DNA of 22,542 bases from CAZUUO01 sp964622665 (GCA_964622665.1 CAZUUO010000011.1:1-22542), one strand, 5' to 3'. Shown: positions 15,612 to 21,695, numbered from the stretch's first letter. A program made the numbers and translations. Notes: a model not told the origin generated them from the sequence alone.

Positions 15612-16994
15612 TTAGCGGGCGTTTGAGAACAATCTATCTTTAATTGCTTGTAAGTCTGCTTTGAGTTTTTCATCATCCACCACCTCGTGTTTGATTTTTT
15701 CGTAGGCGTGAATTGCGGTTGTGTGGTCACGTCCTCCCAATTCAGCGCCAATTGCTGGGTAAGAACTTTTTAATTCTTGGCGCAATAAGTACATAATGAT
15801 TTGTCGAGGAAATGCAACGCGTTTTTCACGAGATTTTCCGACCAAATCATCAATTTGTACATCGTAGTATTCTGATACCACTCGAATTAATTCTCGTGGT
15901 GAGATGCTACTTGGTGAGTGACTACTTAAACTTCCGCTGCCAATAATGGTTTTTAATAATTCAACCGTTGGTTCGACGTGTTTCATTTCAATGTAGGCAA
16001 TCACTTTATTTAGCGCACCTTCCAATTCACGAATGTTATTTTGGATGTGGTTTGCAATGGTGTGCAAAATATCTTTTGGAAGAGTGATGTGTCGTTCGGC
16101 GCAGCGTTGTTCCAAAATTGCCACGCGAGTTTCAACATCAGGAAATGAGATATCTACAATCATTCCCCATTCAAAACGAGATTGTAATCGTTGCTCCAAT
16201 GCAGGAATTGCTTTGGGAGGACGATCTGAAGAAATAACAATTTGTTTATCTTCTTGGTGTAATGCGTTGAAGGTATGGAAAAATTCTTCCTGTGTTCCCT
16301 CTTTACCAGTGATAAATTGGATATCATCAACCAGTAACACATCAACATTGCGATATCGATCCTTGAATTCACTTGCTAATCCATTACGAATTGAGTGAAT
16401 AAAATCGTTGGTGAATGTTTCACAACTAATATACAAGATTTTGGAACCTGGTTTATTGCGCACTACTTCGTGACCAATTGCTTGCATTAAGTGTGTTTTT
16501 CCTAGTCCCACCCCACCATAAATAAATAAGGGGTTGTATGCGGTTCCGGGGCGCGCGGCGACTGCTTGTGCTGCTGCGTGTGCGAGTTCATTACTTTTAC
16601 TAACGATGAAGCTGTTGAATGTGTAGCGAGGATTAAGACCGTGCATGTTTACGGTTTGTGGTTGTGCAAAATATTCTGAAGGAGTATTTGCGAGTGCAAA
16701 ACTTGCGGCTGCATCTGCTGCTGCTTGTGCGGCTGCTGTTGGATTTTTTTCAATAGTATAGTGAATACGAGTCACGGGTGTTCCCAGTACTGATTCAATA
16801 GATTTTACAATGTTGATGTGATATTTTTTTTCAATCCACGATTTGTAAAAACTATTAGGAACAAAAATCGTTGCTTCATTGTTTTCACTCAATGTAAGCG
16901 CGGTGTTTTTAAACCATGTTGTGAAGTTGGCTTTAGATAAAGTCAACTCAAGTTCGGCAAGAACCGCTTGCCAGACTGCCTCATTGGTCATCAT
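15612..16994 (-). CDS. dnaA: Chromosomal replication initiator DnaA
   Basis: DnaA binds 9-mer boxes at oriC and, with ATP, melts the origin and loads the helicase. The ATG at 16994 is preferred over that at 17000: GGAGG lies 7 bases before the former but only 1 base before the latter. This gives 460 aa. Numbering from the upstream ATG at 17000: domain I about 5-85 (WQAVLAELELTLSKANFTTWF); Ala-rich domain II linker about 86-115; AAA+ domain III about 120-340 with Walker A GGVGLGKTH (162-170), Walker B VLLVDD (221-226), and the sensor and arginine-finger region near 255-300; domain IV about 365-462 with the DNA-contacting GGRDHTTAIHAYEKI. All key parts are intact. It is divergent from rpmH, the classical arrangement, with a DnaA box in the shared upstream region. 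Confidence 0.97.
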   Translation of the reverse strand: MMTNEAVWQAVLAELELTLSKANFTTWFKNTALTLSENNEATIFVPNSFYKSWIEKKYHINIVKSIESVLGTPVTRIHYTIEKNPTAAAQAAADAAASFALANTPSEYFAQPQTVNMHGLNPRYTFNSFIVSKSNELAHAAAQAVAARPGTAYNPLFIYGGVGLGKTHLMQAIGHEVVRNKPGSKILYISCETFTNDFIHSIRNGLASEFKDRYRNVDVLLVDDIQFITGKEGTQEEFFHTFNALHQEDKQIVISSDRPPKAIPALEQRLQSRFEWGMIVDISFPDVETRVAILEQRCAERHITLPKDILHTIANHIQNNIRELEGALNKVIAYIEMKHVEPTVELLKTIIGSGSLSSHSPSSISPRELIRVVSEYYDVQIDDLVGKSREKRVAFPRQIIMYLLRQELKSSYPAIGAELGGRDHTTAIHAYEKIKHEVVDDEKLKADLQAIKDRLFSNAR

Positions 16995-17027
16995 ACGCAT
17001 GCCTCCTTGTGTTTATGTATTGTTTTA

Positions 17028-17056
17028 ATCCTATACCACTTCACGTTTATTTTCAA
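17028..17056 (-). promoter_or_regulatory. Predicted dnaA promoter
   Basis: On the minus strand, TTGAAA (17051-17056), a 17-base spacer and TAGGAT (17028-17033). The transcript would begin near 17021 and carry the GGAGG site before dnaA. Confidence 0.55.
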
Positions 17057-17086
17057 CGCCCCCTGGAAGCGTATGTTATGTACAAA

Positions 17087-17119
17087 CTGTGTACACAGTG
17101 TGGAAAGAGTTGTGGATAG
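17087..17119. promoter_or_regulatory. DnaA box and palindrome upstream of dnaA
   Basis: TGTGGATAG (17111-17119) is a one-mismatch DnaA box on the minus strand (CTATCCACA). A weaker TGTGGAAAG lies at 17099-17107. The perfect 12-bp palindrome CTGTGTACACAG is at 17087-17098. They lie about 31-63 bp upstream of the dnaA -35 and may mediate autoregulation or extend the origin. Confidence 0.55.
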
Positions 17120-17175
17120 GTTGTGAATATAACCCGCCCCCCTTTATCTGTCAATCGATCGACCCATGACCCCTC

Positions 17176-17204
17176 TTGCCATTATCTTCATTTTGAGGTA
17201 TATT
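17176..17204 (+). promoter_or_regulatory. Sigma70-type promoter of rpmH-rnpA-yidD
   Basis: TTGCCA (17176-17181), a 17-base spacer and TATATT (17199-17204); both hexamers are 5 of 6. The predicted start near 17211 leaves about 20 bases before the rpmH ATG. Confidence 0.75.
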
Positions 17205-17230
17205 ACTTCCAGATTTATTCAAGTACCGGT

Positions 17231-17368
17231 ATGAAAAGAACATATCAACCAAAAGTCAGTCGCTACTTCAAAAAGCACGGATTTCGTTCACGCATGAAAA
17301 CTGTTGATGGACGCGCTGTTTTAAAACGACGCCGTGCTAAGGGTCGCAAACACATTGCGGTAGTTTAA
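17231..17368 (+). CDS. rpmH: Ribosomal protein bL34
   Basis: bL34 is a tiny, highly basic protein of the large ribosomal subunit. The product is 45 aa, the normal length, starting MKRTYQPK and containing the family core HGFRSRMKT followed by GRAVLKRRRAKGRK. The frame is open further upstream to 17123, but the ATG at 17231 is the family start and lies just downstream of a good promoter. No Shine-Dalgarno is visible. It is first gene of rpmH-rnpA-yidD, 10 bases ahead of rnpA and divergent from dnaA, an arrangement conserved across many bacteria. Confidence 0.97.
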   Translation: MKRTYQPKVSRYFKKHGFRSRMKTVDGRAVLKRRRAKGRKHIAVV

Positions 17369-17378
17369 TATTTTATTT

Positions 17379-17765
17379 GTGTTGTCACGAGCTTTTCGCT
17401 TAACAACTTCAAAGGATATTGCACGAGTTGCATCTTCAAAACGACGTTTCCAAACGTCGTTTTTTAGCGTGGTAAGCGCTCCTAATACTCTTGGTCATAT
17501 TCGCGTTGCGTTTGTGGTTAGTAGTAAAATTGGCAAACGTGCGGTTACCCGAAATTTATTAAAGCGCCGTTTGCGCACCTTGTTTAAAAATACGGTTGAT
17601 TTAGAGAAGTACGCGTATGATGTGGTGGTGTTTGGTCGCAGTGGTGCTATTTCGTATTCATCTCCACGACTCAAGGGAAAACGTACGCCTAAAGCAACGG
17701 TGGTTTCATATGCTGCCCTGCAAGAATCTGCTCAAAGTTTACAGAAATTTTTTGTGGCCCTATGA
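17379..17765 (+). CDS. rnpA: Ribonuclease P protein component
   Basis: RnpA is the basic protein that assists the RNase P RNA in maturing the 5' end of tRNAs. The product is 128 aa, a usual length. It begins with GTG at 17379, matching the family N-terminus (MLSRAFRLTTSKDI). The RNR motif, which contacts the RNA, is seen as KRAVTRNLLKRRLR at 53-66; the following DVVVFGRSGA strand is also typical. It starts 10 bases after rpmH and its stop overlaps the yidD start, indicating translational coupling. A terminator-like hairpin lies inside the gene at 17438-17465 (codons for about residues 19-30). No Shine-Dalgarno is seen. Confidence 0.93.
   Translation: MLSRAFRLTTSKDIARVASSKRRFQTSFFSVVSAPNTLGHIRVAFVVSSKIGKRAVTRNLLKRRLRTLFKNTVDLEKYAYDVVVFGRSGAISYSSPRLKGKRTPKATVVSYAALQESAQSLQKFFVAL
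17438..17465 (+). terminator. Intrinsic-terminator-like hairpin inside rnpA
   Basis: AAAACGACGTTT (17438-17449) is exactly complementary to AAACGTCGTTTT (17452-17463). In practice the loop would be TCCA, with T continuing to 17465. The A-tract, CG-core stem and six-T tail are the signs of an intrinsic terminator. It lies 70-97 bases past the rpmH stop and within translated rnpA sequence, so it could act as an attenuator when rnpA is not being translated. Confidence 0.5.
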
Positions 17766-17995
17766 GATTTGTTTTTGTGTGGCTTATCACGCTTTATCAA
17801 AAAACATTGTCGTTTGATCATGGACCACTTGCACAGTTTGCTCCAGAAGGAGTTTGTCGATTTCGTCCAACCTGCTCAGAATACGGCAAAGAGGCATTTA
17901 TAAAGTATGGAGTTATCAAAGGAATGTGGCTTACGGTGCGACGTATTGCTCGTTGTCATCCGTGGTCGCAGGGTGGCCACGACCCACTTATATAA
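17762..17995 (+). CDS. yidD: YidD, membrane protein insertion efficiency factor
   Basis: YidD is a small peripheral inner-membrane protein that assists YidC-dependent insertion of membrane proteins. The product is 77 aa, a usual length. The N-terminal amphipathic or hydrophobic segment (MRFVFVWLITLYQKTLS) is followed by the family signature CRFRPTCSEYGKEAF with both Cys, and the C-terminal RIARCHPWSQGGHDP. Its ATG overlaps the rnpA stop by four bases. In most bacteria yidC comes next; here a terminator and nfo on the other strand follow instead, so yidC must lie elsewhere if present. Confidence 0.95.
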   Translation: MRFVFVWLITLYQKTLSFDHGPLAQFAPEGVCRFRPTCSEYGKEAFIKYGVIKGMWLTVRRIARCHPWSQGGHDPLI

Positions 17996-18022
17996 AAAAA
18001 CAAGCTTTATGCTTGTTTTTTT
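17994..18022. terminator. Bidirectional terminator between yidD and nfo
   Basis: An A run plus ACAAGC (17994-18005) pairs with GCTTGT plus a T run (18011-18022), with loop TTTAT. The nfo stop codon lies inside the loop, so the last nfo codons form part of the hairpin. It ends the rpmH-rnpA-yidD transcript. Confidence 0.88.
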
Positions 18023-18843
18023 CTTATCTCTTTTAAGAAAGCGATGTCATCTTTTATGGAATCGTATTCAGTTTCACAGTACCAATTCACGTGTGACAAG
18101 TCTTTATTTCCTAACAATGCTGCAAAACCTTCTTCCCCAATGAAGCCTTTTCCTAGGTGCTCATGACGATCTTTGTGCCCACCCAGCTCAATTTTTGAGT
18201 CGTTACAGTGTGACATTTTTAATTTTCCAAGACCAATAATTTTATCAAATTGTTGGAAAGTATTTTCAACGGCCTCCATATTTCTTAGATCATAGCCTGA
18301 AGCAAACGCATGTTGCGTGTCAAAACATACTGCCAATTTTGGATGATTCACTTCATCAATGATGTGTGCAATTTCTTCAAATGTGTCACCGATAACTTCT
18401 CCAGCCCCTGCAGAAATTTCAATTAATAAATGAGTATTTCCTTCGTAATCATGAAGTACCCGCTTTATTCCCTCCACTGCAAATTTTAACCCCTCCTCAC
18501 GAGTACTTCCCTTTGCACTTCCCGTGTGAAACATGAGATGAGCGGCTTTTATTGTGTTGCTACGCTTTAATTCTTCACTTATAATTCTGATCGAATTTTC
18601 GCGGATTCTTTTTTCAGGATTTGCAAAGTTTATATAGTACGGTGCGTGTACCACCCATTCTTTTTGGTTGAATTCTTTGCAATTGTGAAAAAATTTTTCA
18701 AGTATTTCATCGGTCAAAATAGGTGCTGCACCACCTTGTGGAGATCGGGTAAAAATTTGGAATCCTTCGCACCCAAATTCATGAGCATTTTCAGGTGCTT
18801 TAAATATTCCCCCTGCCATTGATACATGTGCTCCTATTATCAT
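18007..18843 (-). CDS. nfo: Endonuclease IV (AP endonuclease)
   Basis: Nfo cuts the phosphodiester bond 5' of abasic sites in base-excision repair, using three zinc ions on a TIM barrel. The protein has 278 aa, close to the E. coli length of 285. All nine expected metal ligands are visible: His66 (VVHAPYYINFA), His106 (FHTGS), Glu142 (LIEISAG), Asp175 and His178 (CFDTQHAFASG), His212 (SHCNDS), Asp225 and His227 (HKDRHEH) and Glu257 (CETEYD). The start ATG at 18843 gives the family N-terminus MIIGAHVSMAGG. A TATAGT box lies 8 bases upstream and there is no Shine-Dalgarno, suggesting a leaderless mRNA. The gene stands alone, bounded by terminators on both sides. Confidence 0.96.
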   Translation of the reverse strand: MIIGAHVSMAGGIFKAPENAHEFGCEGFQIFTRSPQGGAAPILTDEILEKFFHNCKEFNQKEWVVHAPYYINFANPEKRIRENSIRIISEELKRSNTIKAAHLMFHTGSAKGSTREEGLKFAVEGIKRVLHDYEGNTHLLIEISAGAGEVIGDTFEEIAHIIDEVNHPKLAVCFDTQHAFASGYDLRNMEAVENTFQQFDKIIGLGKLKMSHCNDSKIELGGHKDRHEHLGKGFIGEEGFAALLGNKDLSHVNWYCETEYDSIKDDIAFLKEIRKKQA

Positions 18844-18851
18844 ATACGCAA

Positions 18852-18857
18852 ACTATA
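18852..18857 (-). promoter_or_regulatory. Predicted -10 box of nfo, leaderless position
   Basis: TATAGT on the minus strand, 8 bases before the ATG at 18843, so transcription would start at or next to the start codon. No good -35 is visible; the upstream bases are the T run of the rpsT terminator. Confidence 0.4.
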
Positions 18858-18870
18858 ACAAACAACCTAA

Positions 18871-18900
18871 TAAAAAAACAGACCGCATTATGCGGACTGT
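18871..18900 (-). terminator. Intrinsic terminator of rpsT
   Basis: On the minus strand, ACAG-T-CCGCA pairs with TGCGG-T-CTGT (18878-18900) with one T/T mismatch and a 3-base loop, followed by seven T. It lies 5 bases after the rpsT stop codon. Confidence 0.88.
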
Positions 18901-18905
18901 TTTGT

Positions 18906-19187
18906 TTACGCGATGTGCGCAGTTACTTTTGATGTTTTACGACCAGCAGTATTTTTGTGCATTACTCCCACTTTTGCTGCTTTAGCGTAGAGAGATTGTA
19001 AGGTAATAGCTTCCTTTTTAACGGTTGCCATATCTTTAGCTGCGAGTGCTTTTTTTAAGAAGCGTTCGTGTGTATTGATAGCAGCTCTCTTTTCGTTATT
19101 TTTTGCCGTTTTGCGGACTGTTTGGCGAAGTGCCTTAATTCCGGCTTTGCGGCGATTGTTATTTTTTTTCTTTGTTACAGTTGCCAT
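18906..19187 (-). CDS. rpsT: Ribosomal protein bS20
   Basis: bS20 is a basic three-helix protein of the small ribosomal subunit. The product is 93 aa, a usual length, very rich in Lys, Arg and Ala. It starts MATVTKKKNNNRRKAG, has the Ala/Lys-rich helix with INTHERFLKKALAAKD, and the family-typical C-terminal region HKNTAGRKTSKV. There is no visible Shine-Dalgarno before the ATG. It is monocistronic, with a promoter whose -35 lies in the 3' end of rmuC and a strong terminator after the stop. Confidence 0.95.
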   Translation of the reverse strand: MATVTKKKNNNRRKAGIKALRQTVRKTAKNNEKRAAINTHERFLKKALAAKDMATVKKEAITLQSLYAKAAKVGVMHKNTAGRKTSKVTAHIA

Positions 19188-19207
19188 AGTGAAAAATATG
19201 TGAATTT

Positions 19208-19236
19208 AGATTATCGTAGGTTACGCGTATTGTCAA
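19208..19236 (-). promoter_or_regulatory. Predicted rpsT promoter
   Basis: A perfect TTGACA (19231-19236 on the minus strand) is followed after 17 bases by TAATCT (19208-19213), a weak -10. GATAAT overlaps at a shorter 15-base spacing. The -35 lies inside the last codons of rmuC. Confidence 0.55.
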
Positions 19237-20191
19237 GTTTTTGCTCAAAATGAGCGTATTCTTGTGACAAGGTATCAATACCATTTTTTGCGTTGGTTAT
19301 GTGGCGATTAACGACTTCGAGTTGTTTACCAAATCTTCCGAATTCTTGTGTAATACTGTTTAGTGCGGTCCAAACTTTTTCAACATCCTTTGCTATTTTT
19401 GCTCGTTCAAGACCCATGAGTAATACCCTGAGCACATGATAGAAAAGGTGGGGCGACACAATCACCACTTTTTTATCCATTGCATAGGGCAAAATCGAGT
19501 ACTCTCCATGTACAATTTCATAGTATACGGTTTCAGCGGGTACGTAGAGAATTGCAAAATCAGTGGTTCCCTCTTCGGTATGGATGTATTTGGTGGCAAT
19601 ATCATCTATATATTTTTTAACCGCACGTTCAAATTCACCCTTTGTAGCCTTTTGTGAGGCATCCTCTTGCTCGGTGACCACGCGTTGGTAGACTTCCATG
19701 GGAAATTTTGAGTCAACGGGTATATTTCCCTTATCACTTAAAATGAGCGCATCAACGGTTGGTCCCGCAGTAAATTTGTGCTGTTTTTTGTAATTTTCTA
19801 CAGGAAGTAACTTTTCTAAACTATCGTACAGAATTTGCTCACCCAAATTTCCTCTTAATTTAGGTGAATTTAGAAATTCTTGAAATTTTGCAATTTGACC
19901 TCCAATTTCTTTTACTCCACCCAACTCTTTACCAACATTCCCCATCATGTTCGCAAGATTGTTGAGGGTATTACTCATTTGACCATGGGTATTTTGCAAT
20001 TGATCACCCAACATTTTATGGGTTTGATCAAGACGTTGATGCATGCCCTGCAATGTTTGATTAATAAACTGTCCCAGCGGGTTTTGATTAGAAAGATTTT
20101 TGAGTTCTTGGATGTCTTTTCTCGTAACTAACACTAAAATAAGGAGAATTACGGAAATAATTCCTAAAAGTAAGATCGTAATTTCAGGCAT
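19211..20191 (-). CDS. rmuC: RmuC-family DNA recombination protein
   Basis: RmuC proteins are membrane-anchored, nuclease-fold proteins that limit recombination at inverted repeats; the exact activity is not well defined. The product is 326 aa, shorter than E. coli RmuC. Residues 5-23 form an N-terminal membrane anchor. About 27-108 is a Gln/Asn/Leu-rich coiled coil. About 110-305 is the RmuC core, with LRGNLGEQILYDSLEKLLP (112-130), PVDSKFP (158-164) and DFAILYVPAE. The conserved Asp and Lys of PVDSKFP are consistent with a PD-(D/E)XK-like nuclease site. The gene is followed by rpsT on the same strand and preceded by the parS-bearing gap. Confidence 0.92.
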   Translation of the reverse strand: MPEITILLLGIISVILLILVLVTRKDIQELKNLSNQNPLGQFINQTLQGMHQRLDQTHKMLGDQLQNTHGQMSNTLNNLANMMGNVGKELGGVKEIGGQIAKFQEFLNSPKLRGNLGEQILYDSLEKLLPVENYKKQHKFTAGPTVDALILSDKGNIPVDSKFPMEVYQRVVTEQEDASQKATKGEFERAVKKYIDDIATKYIHTEEGTTDFAILYVPAETVYYEIVHGEYSILPYAMDKKVVIVSPHLFYHVLRVLLMGLERAKIAKDVEKVWTALNSITQEFGRFGKQLEVVNRHITNAKNGIDTLSQEYAHFEQKLDNTRNLR

Positions 20192-20251
20192 ATTTAGTTT
20201 TAATATATAGGGAATTCTATCATGTGTACGGAAAATTAAGTATGGATATAA

Positions 20252-20278
20252 TGTTTCACAAATGTTTCACGTGTTATT
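20252..20278. promoter_or_regulatory. Degenerate parS half-sites in tandem
   Basis: TGTTTCACA at 20252-20260 and TGTTTCACGTG at 20263-20273 repeat the left half of the ParB site. The second includes the complete CACGTG core but has lost the right arm (12 of 16 match). They lie between rmuC and the stronger sites. Confidence 0.35.
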
Positions 20279-20456
20279 TGTCTTGTTAGGTCCAGACTTT
20301 ATTTTCTCTATTATAATTATTTTTATATTTTATCTCGTATATGGAGTCGATTTACTTGGTTACTATACTTATATTAGTCTACGTAATAATCACTTTTGAG
20401 TTGAATAAATTACGCATTGTTTAAAAAACTGAAATCAACTACTATTACTCATGTAT

Positions 20457-20472
20457 TGTTACATGCGAAACA
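20457..20472 (+). promoter_or_regulatory. parS: parS-like site 1
   Basis: TGTTACATGCGAAACA matches the Bacillus consensus TGTTNCACGTGAAACA at 14 of 16 positions counting N. Mismatches are at positions 8 and 10. It sits 20 bases upstream of tRNA-Arg. Confidence 0.55.
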
Positions 20473-20491
20473 AATGCACTTCACGCTTTGA

Positions 20492-20564
20492 GTCCCCATA
20501 GTTCAACTGGATAGAACAGCGCCGTCCTAAGGCGTTAATGAAGGTTCAAGTCCCTCTGGGGGCT
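20492..20564 (+). tRNA. tRNA-Arg (anticodon CCU)
   Basis: A cloverleaf can be drawn. The acceptor GTCCCCA pairs with TGGGGGC, including one G.U pair. The D arm is GTTC/GAAC with GG in the loop. The anticodon stem GCGCC/GGCGT encloses loop GTCCTAA with CCT at 34-36. The T arm GAAGG/CCCTC encloses TTCAAGT and has one A/C mismatch. The discriminator would be U73, unusual for Arg tRNAs, which mostly carry A or G. CCA is not encoded. A run of six T starts at the discriminator, so the acceptor stem itself may terminate transcription. It reads rare AGG codons. Confidence 0.85.
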
Positions 20565-20589
20565 TTTTTGTTTCAAGTTCATTATGGAA

Positions 20590-20605
20590 TGTTTCATGTG
20601 AAACT
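20590..20605 (+). promoter_or_regulatory. parS: parS-like site 2
   Basis: TGTTTCATGTGAAACT matches the ParB site consensus at 14 of 16 positions; mismatches are T at position 8 and the last base. It lies 26 bases after tRNA-Arg. Confidence 0.65.
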
Positions 20606-20707
20606 TATTTAGCAAATAATGATAGAAGAGCATACTTTGTATTACTTGAGTGTTTGGAAATAAAATTCATAAATCTATTTGTAAACTTTTTTTATACGAG
20701 TGGTAAT

Positions 20708-20723
20708 TGTTTCATGTGAAACA
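20708..20723 (+). promoter_or_regulatory. parS: parS-like site 3
   Basis: TGTTTCATGTGAAACA matches the consensus at 15 of 16 positions; the only change is T for C at position 8. Site 4 is identical. Confidence 0.72.
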
Positions 20724-20860
20724 TTGTAATTTATTGTCCAGTCTCATCTGGCCATCTTATTTGTGTGATCACTTTTTAAACTATTTTACTCTTATTTTTG
20801 TTTGCGTAACATCTTTTGTTCGTGATTTCTTATTTGTTTATGTGGGTGCTTTTTATTGTT

Positions 20861-20876
20861 TGTTTCATGTGAAACA
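20861..20876 (+). promoter_or_regulatory. parS: parS-like site 4
   Basis: TGTTTCATGTGAAACA, identical to site 3 and in the same orientation, 15 of 16 consensus positions. It lies about 60 bp upstream of the promoter of the next gene. Confidence 0.72.
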
Positions 20877-20935
20877 TTGATATATTGTCTAGATACGCAG
20901 TATACATAATTACACACAGTTAAAGTTTCTGGGTG

Positions 20936-20944
20936 TGGTATAAT
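20936..20944 (+). promoter_or_regulatory. Extended -10 promoter, leaderless position
   Basis: TGGTATAAT is a perfect TGnTATAAT extended -10 element. It ends 8 bases before the ATG at 20953, so the mRNA would begin within about two bases of the start codon. No strong -35 is seen or needed. Confidence 0.65.
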
Positions 20945-20952
20945 ATGATCAT

Positions 20953-21588
20953 ATGTTTATTCGATTTTTGCTGATTTTGACTATATTTGTCCCTGTTTGT
21001 GCGTTGGGGGCAATGTCATCAACAAATTATTCAATTACTGCAGACACTGTTGATACAGGTGGGTATACTACCTCCACTAATTATGGAATTTTTGGGGCAC
21101 TTGGAGAGTGGCAGGGGTTTACTTCTTCAACAAATTACTCATTAAATGGGGGTTTCAGTGGTATTTGGGGTGATAATAGTATCACCTTTTCCATGAATTC
21201 ATCCTCAGTATCATTAGGTACTTTAAGTACAGCAGCGGTTGGTTCAGTAACGAATTACGCTTCAAGTACTACAAATTATGCCGGTGGTTATGCATTGTAT
21301 GTTTCTGAGATTTCGGGATTAGCATCAGGTTCTAATGTTATTGATGATGTAGTAGACGGCTCTGTTACTGCAGGAAACGAAGAGTATGGCATTCGTACAT
21401 CAGGTACGAGCGGTCTGTATAATAGTTCTGATACTGCAATTACAACTGATTGGAAGAAAATTGCTGAGAAAACTTCAGCAGTTACAGCTGATTCTGTGGG
21501 GGTTATATTCAATGTTGCCATTTCACCATCAACACCTTCTGGAACATATTCACAAACGGTTTCTTTTGCTGCAGTTGCTCAATTTTAG
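20953..21588 (+). CDS. Secreted surface protein with STNY repeats, function unknown
   Basis: A 211-aa exported protein. Residues 1-20 are a signal peptide (MFIRFLLILT start, likely cut after ALGA). The mature part is rich in Ser, Thr, Gly, Asn and Tyr, and low in Lys and Arg. A short motif STNY recurs at 23-26, 41-44 and 59-62, with looser copies at 99-102 and 106-109. Residues about 77-211 read like one beta-sandwich domain with FSMNSSSVSLGTLST, GGYALYVSEI and SGTYSQTVSFAAVAQF. This recalls WxL-like or small surface beta domains seen in uncultured bacteria, but I cannot assign a family. There is no membrane anchor. It is followed on the same strand by another exported protein that resembles partners of WxL proteins. 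Confidence 0.8.
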   Translation: MFIRFLLILTIFVPVCALGAMSSTNYSITADTVDTGGYTTSTNYGIFGALGEWQGFTSSTNYSLNGGFSGIWGDNSITFSMNSSSVSLGTLSTAAVGSVTNYASSTTNYAGGYALYVSEISGLASGSNVIDDVVDGSVTAGNEEYGIRTSGTSGLYNSSDTAITTDWKKIAEKTSAVTADSVGVIFNVAISPSTPSGTYSQTVSFAAVAQF

Positions 21589-21639
21589 TGTGAATAATTT
21601 TTTTTCTTTCTCTAAAATTAGCGAATTATTTTCAAATTG

Positions 21640-21682
21640 TTATCCACAGATTTATCCACTTTATCCACAGTTCTGTGTATAA
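21640..21682. promoter_or_regulatory. Cluster of four DnaA boxes
   Basis: TTATCCACA (21640-21648, perfect), TTATCCACT (21652-21660), TTATCCACA (21661-21669, perfect) and, inverted, TGTGTATAA (21674-21682, i.e. TTATACACA, fitting TTATNCACA). Four boxes fall within 43 bp, the densest and best-matching cluster in the window, in a 107-bp gap flanked by AT-rich sequence. It could be a DnaA titration or regulatory site, an origin part, or a DnaA-controlled promoter for the next gene. Confidence 0.75.
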
Positions 21683-21695
21683 CTATACAAATTTT

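Larger units (their letters stand above)
20192..20952. other. Non-coding AT-rich gap with parS-like cluster and tRNA-Arg
   Basis: This 761-bp region holds no convincing protein gene. It contains tRNA-Arg(CCU), four near-consensus parS-like sites (20457, 20590, 20708, 20861) and partial sites at 20252-20278 and 20569-20577. The left 250 bp are very AT-rich with scattered -10-like boxes and no clear structure. The gap ends in the extended -10 promoter of the next gene. It looks like a chromosome-partition (centromere-like) zone a few kilobases from dnaA. Confidence 0.6.

Noticed and set aside
16995..17000. First ATG of dnaA
   Set aside because: It lies only one base after GGAGG, too close for initiation; the ATG at 16994 has a 7-base spacing.
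17123..17230. N-terminal extension of bL34
   Set aside because: It precedes and overlaps the rpmH promoter and is absent from the protein family.
18086..18093. TTCACGTG core resembling parS, inside nfo
   Set aside because: Only the core matches; the arms do not, and it lies in conserved coding sequence.
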